From: Sulfuricurvum sp.
Lineage (GTDB): Bacteria > Campylobacterota > Campylobacteria > Campylobacterales > Sulfurimonadaceae
Direction: 5' to 3'
DNA length: 14,230 nt
Assembly: GCA_024635855.1 (NCBI GenBank)
Contig: JAGXHZ010000153.1
Coordinates: forward strand, 1 to 14,230
In this document: positions 1 through 6,804 of the stretch, one piece after another
Position numbering within the stretch: position 1 is the stretch's first letter
Layout: every line of letters begins with the position of its first letter
Notes under the pieces: model-generated
What the model saw: only the letters and a program-made list of their open reading frames with translations
What the model was told of the DNA's origin: nothing
The model's database searches: none
Translations under genes and position numbers: made by a program

Positions 1-10
1 GGGGGACAGT

Positions 11-223
11 ATGGAACATCATGTTGTTGTTGAAAAACTATGCGCGTGCGCAAAACGTAAACAAATGCCTCAGATTAAAACATTAGATGACAAAGAAAAT
101 GCAATGCGTATCGCACGAGCATGGGCACAAGAGATGAATGAAAGCTTTTGCGGTCAGCATTCGTTTGGCGTTGTAGAAGTGGATGACAACTATGTTATTA
201 CCGTAGGTGAGGGGAGCTATTAA
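11..223 (+). CDS. Small conserved-looking cytoplasmic protein of unknown function
   Basis: A 70-residue protein with no signal peptide or membrane segment. The run GGGGGA about five bases before the ATG serves as ribosome site and supports this start, although the frame stays open to the window edge, so a longer form cannot be excluded. It has a C-x-C pair at residues 11 and 13 and a C-x2-H at 47-50 (in FCGQH), four residues that could together hold a metal ion; that is inference only. The middle is helical and charged, the C-terminus beta-like. The stop codon sits inside the loop of a terminator hairpin, so this is the last gene of its transcript; upstream partners lie outside the window. 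I do not recognise the family with certainty. Confidence 0.75.
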   Translation: MEHHVVVEKLCACAKRKQMPQIKTLDDKENAMRIARAWAQEMNESFCGQHSFGVVEVDDNYVITVGEGSY

Positions 224-235
224 TCCTCCCCTTTT
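210..235 (+). terminator. Rho-independent terminator after the 70-residue gene
   Basis: A perfect 7-bp inverted repeat, AGGGGAG (210-216) and CTCCCCT (226-232), has a 9-base loop and is followed by further T residues on the plus strand. The loop contains the stop codon of the upstream gene. On the minus strand no T-run follows, so it should not act as a standard intrinsic terminator for the convergent helicase, whose stop codon is at 234-236. Confidence 0.7.
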
Positions 236-1463
236 ACTGTGCCGCTTGTTCTCTTAGCTTATCTTTTTTACTTTTTCCCTTCCCTTTGACGGGTTGTGGT
301 CCTTTTTCTCTCATAGGAGCTGTTCCTGTAAGCTCATAACCCGCTATTTGCTCTCGCTCCAATTTGATTCCTGATCGTTTTTCGATGAGGGCAAAGTGCT
401 CTTTATCCTCGTGAGCAATGAACGAGACGGCAATACCTGATTTTCCGGCTCTTCCCGTACGTCCTATACGGTGGATATAATCAGCAGGTGATCGGGGAAG
501 GTCGAAGTTGATGACACAGCTAATGTCGTCAATGTCCAATCCGCGTGCGGCAATATCAGTAGCAAAGAGGATACGAATTTTTTTAGTTTTGAACTGGGAT
601 AAAGTAAAGTTTCGTTCGTCTTGAAGCAAATCACCATGAAAAGATTCCGCTAAAAAGCCATACTTTTTAAATTTTGCAGCGATGTTGTCGGTGGCTCTTT
701 TGTTTGCCATAAAGACCAGTACTTGTTCCCATTTTTCAGTTTCTAAAAGATTGCGAAGAAGAGGACCGCGATTTTCATGGTTAACTTCGATCACCCGTTG
801 GACGATACTCTCAACAGTCGGCTCTTCATAATCGAGAGTCACTTCTACCGGATTTTGAGTAATTCGAGAGGCAATAGTTTGCATTTTAGGGGGATAGGTT
901 GCAGAGAACAAGAGGTTTTGACGCTTAGTCGGAATCTCTTTTAAAATAAGTTCAAGTTCTTCCGCGAAACCAAGATCCAGCATTTTATCTGCTTCATCCA
1001 GAACAAAAAATTCCAAATGGGAAAGATTCATCTGCTTTTTTTTCACTACTTCGAGCAATCTTCCCGAGGTTGCCACGACGATGTCACACCCTTTTTGAAT
1101 GGTGAAGAGTTGATCACTAAGGCTTTCCCCGCCGATGATGCTCACGACATTTGGCTTTCTTGGCAAGTAGGTTCCAAACGTCTCGAAAGTCTGGGCAACC
1201 TGAAGCGTCAGCTCACGTGTGGGAGTCAAAACCAGCGCTTTTATTTTTGGTTTGCCTTCCCCTATATTTTTTGACCAAAGTTCCAAAATGGGCAAAACGA
1301 AGCTTGCGCTTTTACCGCTTCCCGTCTGTGCACGTGCTAATACATCATTCCCAGCCAGTACGACAGGAATGACTTCGCTTTGAATAGTTGTCGGTTCATT
1401 GTAGTTGCTTTCGTGAAGAGAGCGCAGTATTTGATCTGTGAGACCGAGTGTGGAAAATGACAT
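234..1463 (-). CDS. rhlE: DEAD-box ATP-dependent RNA helicase, RhlE-like
   Basis: ATP-dependent RNA helicase of the DEAD-box family, expected to remodel RNA in ribosome assembly or mRNA decay. At 409 residues it has the two-RecA core and a short basic tail. Visible motifs: Q-motif glutamine at residue 28, Walker A AQTGSGK at 45-51, PTREL at 81-85, TSGR at 132-135 (TPGR in most relatives), DEAD at 156-159, SAT at 187-189, then ARGLD and HRIGRTGR in the second domain. The lysine-rich C-terminal tail probably aids RNA binding. The frame runs upstream to 1553, but I place the start at 1463: an AAGGAAA site precedes it, family homology begins there, and a TATAAT promoter lies between 1463 and the longer start. 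The RhlE subfamily assignment rests on overall resemblance. Confidence 0.93.
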   Translation of the reverse strand: MSFSTLGLTDQILRSLHESNYNEPTTIQSEVIPVVLAGNDVLARAQTGSGKSASFVLPILELWSKNIGEGKPKIKALVLTPTRELTLQVAQTFETFGTYLPRKPNVVSIIGGESLSDQLFTIQKGCDIVVATSGRLLEVVKKKQMNLSHLEFFVLDEADKMLDLGFAEELELILKEIPTKRQNLLFSATYPPKMQTIASRITQNPVEVTLDYEEPTVESIVQRVIEVNHENRGPLLRNLLETEKWEQVLVFMANKRATDNIAAKFKKYGFLAESFHGDLLQDERNFTLSQFKTKKIRILFATDIAARGLDIDDISCVINFDLPRSPADYIHRIGRTGRAGKSGIAVSFIAHEDKEHFALIEKRSGIKLEREQIAGYELTGTAPMREKGPQPVKGKGKSKKDKLREQAAQ

Positions 1464-1491
1464 CAAGAGTTTCCTTCTATGGTAGTGCACC

Positions 1492-1500
1492 ATTATAGCA
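1492..1500 (-). promoter_or_regulatory. Extended -10 promoter of the helicase gene
   Basis: On the minus strand the bases read TGCTATAAT, a consensus -10 with a TG extension, about 28 bases upstream of the helicase ATG. No convincing -35 box is seen. Its position rules out the longer reading-frame start. Confidence 0.6.
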
Positions 1501-1577
1501 TGATAGGGTATTTTTAAATTTCCTCTGAGGAGTATAAACGACAAAAATTGCAAAGTTTATTCTGAGTTTGCATCGAC

Positions 1578-1583
1578 TATACT
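1578..1583 (+). promoter_or_regulatory. -10 box of the aldo/keto reductase gene
   Basis: TATACT lies 30 bases before the ATG, which would give a leader of roughly 24 bases containing the TAGGAG ribosome site. No clear -35 box is present. The element sits in the 150-base divergent region shared with the helicase. Confidence 0.45.
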
Positions 1584-1613
1584 GCGATGAGTTTCAACTT
1601 GTAGGAGATACTC

Positions 1614-2450
1614 ATGCACGTCCACCCTTACGTTATGACGAATGCAAATGTCAAGATGCCAGCCCTTATTTACGGTACGGCATGGAAAAAAGAGCATACC
1701 GCTGATTTGGTTGTTCAGGCAGTTTTGAACGGATTTCGAGGAATTGATACAGCATGCCAACCCAAACATTATGAAGAATCACTCGTGGGTGAGGCGATTG
1801 CACGTTTGAGCAATCACGGTATTATGCGAGAAGAATTATTTATTCAAACCAAATTCACTCCACTCTCAGGTCAAGATCCTCAACGTATTCCCTATAATCC
1901 CAATGATCCATTAGAGATACAAGTAGCAAATTCATTCGAAGTATCAAAACAAAATCTTGGTGTTGATTATGTGGATTCATTCGTTTTGCATTCTCCTCTT
2001 TTCCCGTATGCGAACCTCCTGAAAGTATGGAGTGCAATGGAAGCCATTTATCATAGTGGCGGAGCACGTCAGCTGGGAATTAGCAACTGTTATGATTTGG
2101 AACTCTTGCAGCGCCTGTATGTTGATGCGGATGTGAAACCCTCTGTCGTGCAAAATAGATTTTATTCCGAGAGCGGATACGATGTTGAATTACGCCAATG
2201 GTGCGATGAGCAGGGGATTATTTATCAGAGTTTTTGGAGCTTGACTGCAAACCCTCATATACTAGGAAGCAAGGAAGTCGTTGCATTGGCACAGAAATAT
2301 AATAAAACCCCAGCACAAATCGTCTATCGGTATCTGACTCAAATGGGGATTGTCCCCTTGATCGGGTCAACGTCACAACAGCACATGAAAGAAGATTTGG
2401 AGATTTTTAGCTTTGAGCTTACATCTGATGAGATGATGGAGCTTCCCTAA
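1614..2450 (+). CDS. Aldo/keto reductase family oxidoreductase
   Basis: NAD(P)H-dependent aldo/keto reductase, a cytosolic (beta/alpha)8 barrel that reduces aldehydes or ketones to alcohols. The catalytic tetrad is readable: Asp45 in GIDTA, Tyr53 in KHYEES, Lys80 in QTKF and His126 in VLHSP. Later landmarks include GISN (substrate/cofactor loop), QNRFY and a C-terminal PLIGST segment near the cofactor phosphate site. The length of 278 residues is normal for the family. TAGGAG six bases before the ATG supports the start. It is a single gene, divergent from the helicase and apparently followed by its own intergenic promoter region. The physiological substrate cannot be told from the sequence. 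Confidence 0.92.
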   Translation: MHVHPYVMTNANVKMPALIYGTAWKKEHTADLVVQAVLNGFRGIDTACQPKHYEESLVGEAIARLSNHGIMREELFIQTKFTPLSGQDPQRIPYNPNDPLEIQVANSFEVSKQNLGVDYVDSFVLHSPLFPYANLLKVWSAMEAIYHSGGARQLGISNCYDLELLQRLYVDADVKPSVVQNRFYSESGYDVELRQWCDEQGIIYQSFWSLTANPHILGSKEVVALAQKYNKTPAQIVYRYLTQMGIVPLIGSTSQQHMKEDLEIFSFELTSDEMMELP

Positions 2451-2465
2451 ATATTTAAACACGGC

Positions 2466-2471
2466 TATAAT
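2466..2471 (+). promoter_or_regulatory. -10 box of the cold-shock-like membrane protein gene
   Basis: A consensus TATAAT 16 bases after the aldo/keto reductase stop would start a transcript near 2478 with a leader of about 50 bases before the AAAGGA site. No -35 box is clear. Confidence 0.5.
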
Positions 2472-2528
2472 ACCTTATGACGCTATTAAACATTCGAAGC
2501 AAAAGCGCGATTAGAAAGGAACTTGAGA

Positions 2529-3227
2529 ATGATGCAAGGTAAAATCTTAGATTATAACAGTGATATGAAAAGTGGATTTTTAAGAGATGAAAATGAAAAT
2601 AAATACCATTTTTTTATGGGTGACTGTACAAATCCGGAAAAACTTACCGTTGGTGCTGATGTCGATTTTGAGCATGATGGAGAAAAAGCAACTAAAATTA
2701 CGGTCATAGATACAGTGAACGAAATGACGGCTAACGATGCAAAATTTACCAAGAAAGAGTCAATAAAAAAATCAAAGAAGATAATGTCGGTAGTTCTGAA
2801 TCTGATACTTGTATTGACGATAGGTATAATAATCACTCTTTTAATCATGTCTGAACTGCAAAAGCGAAAATTGAAAGAAGTTCAAAAGCATTATGAATCA
2901 CAAATCAGCAGTATCAAAAATTACCTTCTCGAAGCAAATTGTGCTAATGCTGCTTTAGAATATGATCAAGCAGGTAACACACGTAAAGAAATCTATAAAT
3001 ACGGTGCCTATTACAGTATCGAAACACATTCTCAACGCGGGCATGCAATAGATATAGCAGAGTGTTTTGCAAACGAGAATGATTTTAACAATGCGGTAAA
3101 AATGTTGGATATTAAAAATGCAAACAGTGCAGACTATTTTAATAGAGCCTCAATTATTTATAAAAAAGCAGGGGATAATGAAAGTGCTCAAGAAGCACAT
3201 CTTAAAGCTCAACAGATCGTACCCTAA
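2529..3227 (+). CDS. Membrane-anchored cold-shock-like domain protein with TPR-like C-terminus
   Basis: A 232-residue three-part protein. Residues 2-60 resemble a cold-shock OB fold: GKILDYNSDMKSGFL matches the first strands (K-G-F-G-F-I in CspA), followed by L-x-V-G-x-x-V-x-F and a final K-I-T-V strand. The RNP2-type segment is degenerate (YHFF), so nucleic-acid binding is uncertain. A lysine-rich linker leads to one membrane helix at 86-107, then a charged coiled-coil stretch to about 130 and helical pairs resembling tetratricopeptide repeats to the end. The predicted topology puts the OB domain in the cytoplasm and the helical part outside. The start ATG at 2529 (or the adjacent ATG at 2532) follows AAGGA by eight bases. 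No named family is known to me for the whole arrangement. Confidence 0.8.
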   Translation: MMQGKILDYNSDMKSGFLRDENENKYHFFMGDCTNPEKLTVGADVDFEHDGEKATKITVIDTVNEMTANDAKFTKKESIKKSKKIMSVVLNLILVLTIGIIITLLIMSELQKRKLKEVQKHYESQISSIKNYLLEANCANAALEYDQAGNTRKEIYKYGAYYSIETHSQRGHAIDIAECFANENDFNNAVKMLDIKNANSADYFNRASIIYKKAGDNESAQEAHLKAQQIVP

Positions 3228-3230
3228 AGC

Positions 3231-3452
3231 TTAGAGATCGTGGATGGTAGTCCATTGTTGCTTAAGCTTTTGTGTGTAGTAGAGTAATGCATCTTTTCGT
3301 GACAAGCGTTTTGGTTTGTCTTTTATATGCAGTGTGGAGACAAATTGTCCATTAATCATGCGGATGCTCAAAACTTCAGCATGCGTGCATTCACCGTAGG
3401 TTCTTCCATTGGGAGTTTCAATTGTTATGAATTGGTCTTGTTTTACGGTCAT
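3231..3452 (-). CDS. Small protein of unknown function coupled to the GIY-YIG gene
   Basis: A 73-residue soluble protein with a beta-rich first half and a basic helical end; no signal peptide, cysteines limited to one, no recognised domain. Its ATG overlaps the stop of the upstream GIY-YIG gene in an ATGA arrangement, which is strong evidence that it is truly translated and coupled to it. It ends three bases from the convergent cold-shock-like gene. Because of the coupling it may act with the GIY-YIG protein on nucleic acid, but nothing in the sequence shows this directly. Confidence 0.7.
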   Translation of the reverse strand: MTVKQDQFITIETPNGRTYGECTHAEVLSIRMINGQFVSTLHIKDKPKRLSRKDALLYYTQKLKQQWTTIHDL

Positions 3453-3742
3453 GGCTTAGGAATACTTTGGGTTATTAAGATGTTTTTCTGGAGTCTACTC
3501 ATTTTTTTAATACCCATTTCACGTTTAAGTGCGGTGCTTTTATTCACACATATCTCCGAATACTCTAAAGTAACCGGACGGCGAGAATGGGTATACTTAG
3601 CCCCTTTTGATGAGCTATTGTGCTCTAAGAGCCTTTTTTCCACATCCAAAGCAATTCCGGTATAGAGCGTGTCATCACTGCATCGCAGGATGTACACACA
3701 ATAGGATGCTTTTAATGGTGTTATTGTGCTTGTTACTTTCAT
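3449..3742 (-). CDS. GIY-YIG domain nuclease-like protein (YhbQ/UPF0213 type)
   Basis: A 97-residue single-domain GIY-YIG protein of the YhbQ/UPF0213 group, related to the UvrC nuclease domain and thought to act on DNA. The motif reads VYI at residues 16-18 and YTG at 27-29, followed by the conserved Arg37 in EKRLLEHN and by ALKREMGIKKMSR, which carries the conserved glutamate. The family is usually 80-100 residues. There is no Shine-Dalgarno sequence; instead a TATACT box lies eight bases before the ATG, suggesting a leaderless or nearly leaderless message, and a 10-bp palindrome spans box and start codon. It is the first gene of a two-gene unit, overlapping the next by four bases. Confidence 0.87.
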   Translation of the reverse strand: MKVTSTITPLKASYCVYILRCSDDTLYTGIALDVEKRLLEHNSSSKGAKYTHSRRPVTLEYSEICVNKSTALKREMGIKKMSRLQKNILITQSIPKP

Positions 3743-3754
3743 TTAATGAAAGTA
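3734..3754. promoter_or_regulatory. Perfect palindrome over promoter and start codon of the GIY-YIG operon
   Basis: The arms TACTTTCATT (3734-3743) and AATGAAAGTA (3745-3754) are exact reverse complements around a single base. On the minus strand the palindrome overlaps the start of the TATACT -10 box (3751-3756), the expected transcription start and the ATG at 3742-3740. The location fits a repressor operator that blocks RNA polymerase; the regulator is unknown. Confidence 0.55.
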
Positions 3755-3759
3755 TAGCA
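3751..3759 (-). promoter_or_regulatory. Extended -10 promoter of the GIY-YIG operon
   Basis: Minus-strand TGCTATACT, an extended -10, ends eight bases before the ATG. Transcription should begin at or just before the start codon, consistent with the absence of a ribosome site. Confidence 0.5.
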
Positions 3760-3797
3760 CAGAGCGTAAGCTTAAGAAAATAATATTATCGAATAAT

Positions 3798-4559
3798 TCA
3801 CCCAATCCCTCTTATTTTTTTAATCATCTCGTAGGCAGCATTGATTTCTTGTACTTTTATTGTTGCCTCTTTGAGATATTCGTCTGACGCTCCTTGCGAT
3901 TTTATGATATCAGGATGAAATTCACGTACTTTTGCTCTGTATGCTTTTTTTACAGCATCTGTGTGCGTTTCGGAAGTAATTCCTAGCAGTGCATAAGCTT
4001 GATCGATCGAACTCTCTTTGATACTTTTACTGTGAAGTGATCCGAATTGTTCCAACATAGAATTCAGCTCATCGGTACTGAGGTGAAGTCCTTTTGCAAT
4101 TTTTCGAAGCATTTCTTCTTCACTGTGACTCAAAACTCCGTCGATATAAGAGAGATTGACGAGAAACTGCATCATCCGTGAACGTTTATGGGCATCGTTT
4201 GCAAGTGCTTCATCGAGTGCTGATGCTACTTGATCGAGATTAATGGAGATTTGTTTTTCATAATCAAAAATCTCTTTGAGCAATTCTTTCGTTGAGAGAG
4301 GTTCGGGGAAGAGGTTACTGATGTCGTTGAACATATTGCTGATGAGCTCCGCTTCCAGTTCATCTACTCTCCCATCCGCTTTGGCAACTTTAGCAACCAG
4401 TGCGACAAAAAGCCCTAGCTCACTTTTGGCAAGATGCTCTTTCGTTAATACAAACTCTTGAAACTGCTTGCGAGAATAAGTGTGTGTATTACGTGAATAG
4501 CCTCTGTTTATCCAATAAAAAATGAGAATCACAAAAGCTAAAAGAAAAAACTGTGTCAT
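3798..4559 (-). CDS. djlA: DjlA-like membrane J-domain cochaperone with TerB domain
   Basis: A membrane-anchored Hsp40 cochaperone expected to stimulate DnaK at the inner-membrane surface. Residues 4-17 form one N-terminal membrane helix. Residues about 47-170 form a TerB-like helical domain, with KADGRVDELE and YIDGVLSHSEE as its two acidic metal-binding-type segments. Residues 187-253 are a J domain with the invariant HPD at 215-217 in the loop after the basic helix. The order TM-TerB-J and the length of 253 residues match DjlA of E. coli (about 270). GAAGGAT lies before the ATG. It stands alone, divergent from the secreted protein gene at 4683 and upstream of the separately promoted GIY-YIG operon. 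Confidence 0.88.
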   Translation of the reverse strand: MTQFFLLAFVILIFYWINRGYSRNTHTYSRKQFQEFVLTKEHLAKSELGLFVALVAKVAKADGRVDELEAELISNMFNDISNLFPEPLSTKELLKEIFDYEKQISINLDQVASALDEALANDAHKRSRMMQFLVNLSYIDGVLSHSEEEMLRKIAKGLHLSTDELNSMLEQFGSLHSKSIKESSIDQAYALLGITSETHTDAVKKAYRAKVREFHPDIIKSQGASDEYLKEATIKVQEINAAYEMIKKIRGIG

Positions 4560-4651
4560 AAAAATCCTTCGTAAAATAAAGTGACAGTTTATACTCCTAT
4601 TGGTTAATAAAAGCTATGTTAGTGTTTACTATTTGGTAACACTTTATAGGT

Positions 4652-4657
4652 TACAAT
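4652..4657 (+). promoter_or_regulatory. -10 box of the secreted histidine-rich protein gene
   Basis: TACAAT lies 25 bases before the ATG, giving a short leader with AAAAGGAA. Just upstream (4622-4642) is an imperfect inverted repeat, GTGTT ... AACAC with inner AC/GT pairing, which could be an operator; no -35 box is evident. Confidence 0.35.
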
Positions 4658-4682
4658 GTGTAATCTTGATAAAAGGAATATT

Positions 4683-5324
4683 ATGAAAAAAGCACTCTAT
4701 TTAGCGTTTATTACAGGAATTTTAACTACTTCACTTTCTGCCGCAAATTTTGATATAGGAGTTTCGGGTTCAGATGGGGGGGTAAACGCTTTTTCACTCT
4801 CGATAGGTGATTATTACCGTGTCCCTCAACAAGAAGTAATGGTGATCGAACGTTCAATACCGCGTGAGGAGATGTCTGTTGTCTATTTCTTGGCGAGTAA
4901 ATCCCATAGAGATGCACGATATATTAGTGACCTCCGTCTGCGCGGAAAAAGTTGGTGGGATATTAGTCTTCGTCTTGGTTTAGACCCACGTACTCTTTAT
5001 GTGGTTAATACTCACAGACATTCACGTCCTCCTTATGGAAACGCGTATGGATATGGCAGAAACCATCATTTACGAGATTCTGAGATAGTTGATCTCGTAA
5101 ACGTTCGTTTTCTCTCCAATTATCACCGTATTAGCCCCGATGAAGTCATTGATCGACGACGTAGAGGAGAACATTATAATCGAATTGATGAACATTACCG
5201 AGGTGAAAAAAATCGATCACATAATCGACCACAATATCGCGAAGAACGTCGTGAGGAGAGAGGATCAAAAGGCGGTATGGAAGATAGAGGTCATGGCAAT
5301 AAGGGTCATGGCAATGAGCATTAA
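4683..5324 (+). CDS. Secreted basic, histidine-rich protein with two internal repeats
   Basis: A 213-residue exported protein of unknown function. Residues 1-20 are a classical signal peptide (KK, hydrophobic core, SLSA) with cleavage likely before Ala21 or Asn22. Two related segments at about 66-98 and 139-170 share a hydrophobic start, FL, an acidic/isoleucine step and a basic R-x-R-G block; the first contains a WWDI core seen in repeat-bearing periplasmic proteins. From about residue 157 the protein is strongly charged, rich in Arg, His, Glu and Gly, and ends in two GHGN units encoded by a 15-bp tandem duplication (5289-5318). The tail might bind metal or polyanions. AAAGGAA precedes the chosen ATG; the frame extends upstream to 4656, but that start lacks a ribosome site and would spoil the signal peptide. 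Confidence 0.75.
   Translation: MKKALYLAFITGILTTSLSAANFDIGVSGSDGGVNAFSLSIGDYYRVPQQEVMVIERSIPREEMSVVYFLASKSHRDARYISDLRLRGKSWWDISLRLGLDPRTLYVVNTHRHSRPPYGNAYGYGRNHHLRDSEIVDLVNVRFLSNYHRISPDEVIDRRRRGEHYNRIDEHYRGEKNRSHNRPQYREERREERGSKGGMEDRGHGNKGHGNEH
5289..5318 (+). repeat. Tandem 15-bp duplication at the 3' end of the secreted protein gene
   Basis: Two copies of GGTCATGGCAATRAG lie head to tail and differ at one base (A or G), encoding GHGNK and GHGNE. This is a small in-frame repeat that can vary in copy number by slippage. Confidence 0.7.
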
Positions 5325-5325
5325 A

Positions 5326-6243
5326 CTATTTCTTTTCACCCAATGCGGTTCCCAAATATCCCAATGATCCTACTGCCCCAGCAAGGCTTTGCTGCCAATC
5401 TGATGGCATGAAGACCACTTTAGCATTACCTGATTTACTGAGATTTTGAACGCTGTCGATATAGCGTTGCGCTAGTAGGTAATGTGGCGCCGTTTCTCCG
5501 CCTGCTAATCCTTGGCTAACAATAATCATCGCTTTACGATCCCCATCGGCAAGTTCTGCTTTGGCTTGTGCATCGAGTTTAGAGGCTTCGAGTCTCCCTT
5601 GAGCTTCTAAAACAGCTGCTTCTTTTTGACCTTCTGCTTTTGCGACGGCTGCTTTTTTCTCTCCGTCAGCGATCATGATAGTCGCTTCTCGTTCTCGATC
5701 TGCTGCTGCTTGCCGCTCCATGGCTTCTTGGAGGTTTTGGCTTGGACGGATGTCTTGAACTTCCAAGTTACCAAGCGTCAATCCCCAACCGCTTAATGAA
5801 TCACGAATTTTTTCGGCTACTTCGGCTTTGATTTGATCTCGTCGTGAGAGGGATTCATTGAGGGTCATCCCCCCGATTACCGCACGCAATGTAGTGGTTG
5901 TCATATTCCCCACAGCACTTTCAAAATCGCTGATCGAATACGATGCTTTGCTCGGGTCAGTAACGCGGTAAAAAACAACGGCACTGATGATAACAACCGC
6001 ATTGTCTTTGGTAATCACTTCTTGTTCTCGTGTTTGTTGAATCAGCTCTTTGGTGACGATTTTATACGCGACAATATCCACAAAAGGGATCAGTAAATGA
6101 AGACCCGGAAGAAGGGTTGTATTGTATTTTCCCAATCGCTCTACGACCCACTCTTCACCTTGTGGGACGATACGCACCATACGAGTAAGAGCATAAATAA
6201 CTCCGCCGACTAAAACTAACGAAAAAAGTATTCCTGCATCCAT
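5326..6243 (-). CDS. qmcA: SPFH/band-7 (stomatin-like) membrane protein, QmcA-type
   Basis: A stomatin/prohibitin-family protein that oligomerises in the inner membrane and is linked to membrane microdomains and protease control. Residues 4-22 form a membrane helix, residues about 23-190 the SPFH domain (VPQGEEWVVERLGKY, PGLHLLIPFVD, then DPSKASY and LRAVIGGMTL), and residues about 185-250 an alanine/glutamate-rich coiled coil (repeated A-E-G-x-K-x-A-A units). The length of 305 residues is the usual size for QmcA. AAGGAT precedes the ATG and lies within the last codons and gap of the NfeD-like gene five bases upstream, forming the well-known NfeD-stomatin pair. It ends one base from the convergent secreted protein gene. 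Confidence 0.93.
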   Translation of the reverse strand: MDAGILFSLVLVGGVIYALTRMVRIVPQGEEWVVERLGKYNTTLLPGLHLLIPFVDIVAYKIVTKELIQQTREQEVITKDNAVVIISAVVFYRVTDPSKASYSISDFESAVGNMTTTTLRAVIGGMTLNESLSRRDQIKAEVAEKIRDSLSGWGLTLGNLEVQDIRPSQNLQEAMERQAAADREREATIMIADGEKKAAVAKAEGQKEAAVLEAQGRLEASKLDAQAKAELADGDRKAMIIVSQGLAGGETAPHYLLAQRYIDSVQNLSKSGNAKVVFMPSDWQQSLAGAVGSLGYLGTALGEKK

Positions 6244-6248
6244 GATAT

Positions 6249-6692
6249 TTATCCTTGTATGTGTTTTTCGACAATGAGTGTATTGCCGCGTACTTCTACG
6301 ATTTGTATTGCTTCACCAGCTTTTATTTCTGAACCTAGTGCAAGCGCTTTCCAATGACGATTACTAACGACACTTTCATACAGCTCAACATTCCCTTCTT
6401 CATTGGGAGATAGGTTGCTGGTTGCTTTTCCCAAAATTCCGACAAACTCGTTGTGTGTTCCGACGACCGTAGTATTGCTATCAGCGATGTGTTTATTTTT
6501 AAAAATAATAGCACCGATAATCATAAAAACAGCGGCAACCATCAACTGCCAGAAAAGTGCCTCAGGAGCGAAAAATGCGACCGCACCGGCAATTAAAAAC
6601 CCCATGCCGGCAAACAGTGCAAAAAAAGTCGGGAGTATCATTTCGATAACAAACGCTATTACTGCAAAAATCAGCCACATAAAATACGACAT
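6249..6692 (-). CDS. NfeD-like membrane protein
   Basis: A short NfeD-family protein (147 residues), partner of the stomatin-like protein encoded immediately downstream. Three closely packed hydrophobic segments fill residues 1-65 (including FALFAGMGFLIAGAVAFFA), followed by a soluble C-terminal OB-fold domain at about 75-147, seen in GILGKATSNLSPNEEG, VELYESVV and the final VRGNTLIVEK strand. It lacks the N-terminal serine-protease domain of long NfeD proteins and corresponds to YbbJ-type proteins. AAAGGAT precedes the ATG and a TATAAT box lies 20 bases upstream. The pair is probably one transcript controlling inner-membrane organisation. Confidence 0.92.
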   Translation of the reverse strand: MSYFMWLIFAVIAFVIEMILPTFFALFAGMGFLIAGAVAFFAPEALFWQLMVAAVFMIIGAIIFKNKHIADSNTTVVGTHNEFVGILGKATSNLSPNEEGNVELYESVVSNRHWKALALGSEIKAGEAIQIVEVRGNTLIVEKHIQG

Positions 6693-6711
6693 TTCTATCC
6701 TTTATTCAGAC

Positions 6712-6717
6712 ATTATA
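6712..6717 (-). promoter_or_regulatory. -10 box of the NfeD/stomatin operon
   Basis: A consensus TATAAT on the minus strand, 19 bases upstream of the NfeD-like ATG; the leader would be about 12-14 bases and contain AAAGGAT. No clear -35 box. Confidence 0.5.
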
Positions 6718-6804
6718 AAGTAGGGTACATTGATACACCTTATTTCATTCTGATTAATACAAATTGGGTGCATTAGACTCAGTAAAAATTTACAACTTGG
6801 TACA

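Noticed and set aside
1017..1372. Overlapping plus-strand open frames inside the helicase gene
   Set aside because: They are antisense shadows of a well-conserved helicase and lack ribosome sites.
3226..3270. Inverted repeat AAAGCTTA / TAAGCTTT with an inner ATGG/CCAT stem, followed by TTTT on the plus strand, after the cold-shock-like gene
   Set aside because: The loop is about 29 bases and most of the element lies inside the convergent 73-residue gene; too weak to call a terminator.
3780..3797. AT-rich short inverted repeat (ATTAT/ATAAT) after djlA as a possible terminator
   Set aside because: The stem is only five A-T pairs and not stable enough to support the call.
3990..4010. TTGATCGATCGA motif resembling a CRP/FNR half-site pair
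   Set aside because: The spacing does not match TTGAT-N4-ATCAA and it lies inside the djlA coding sequence.
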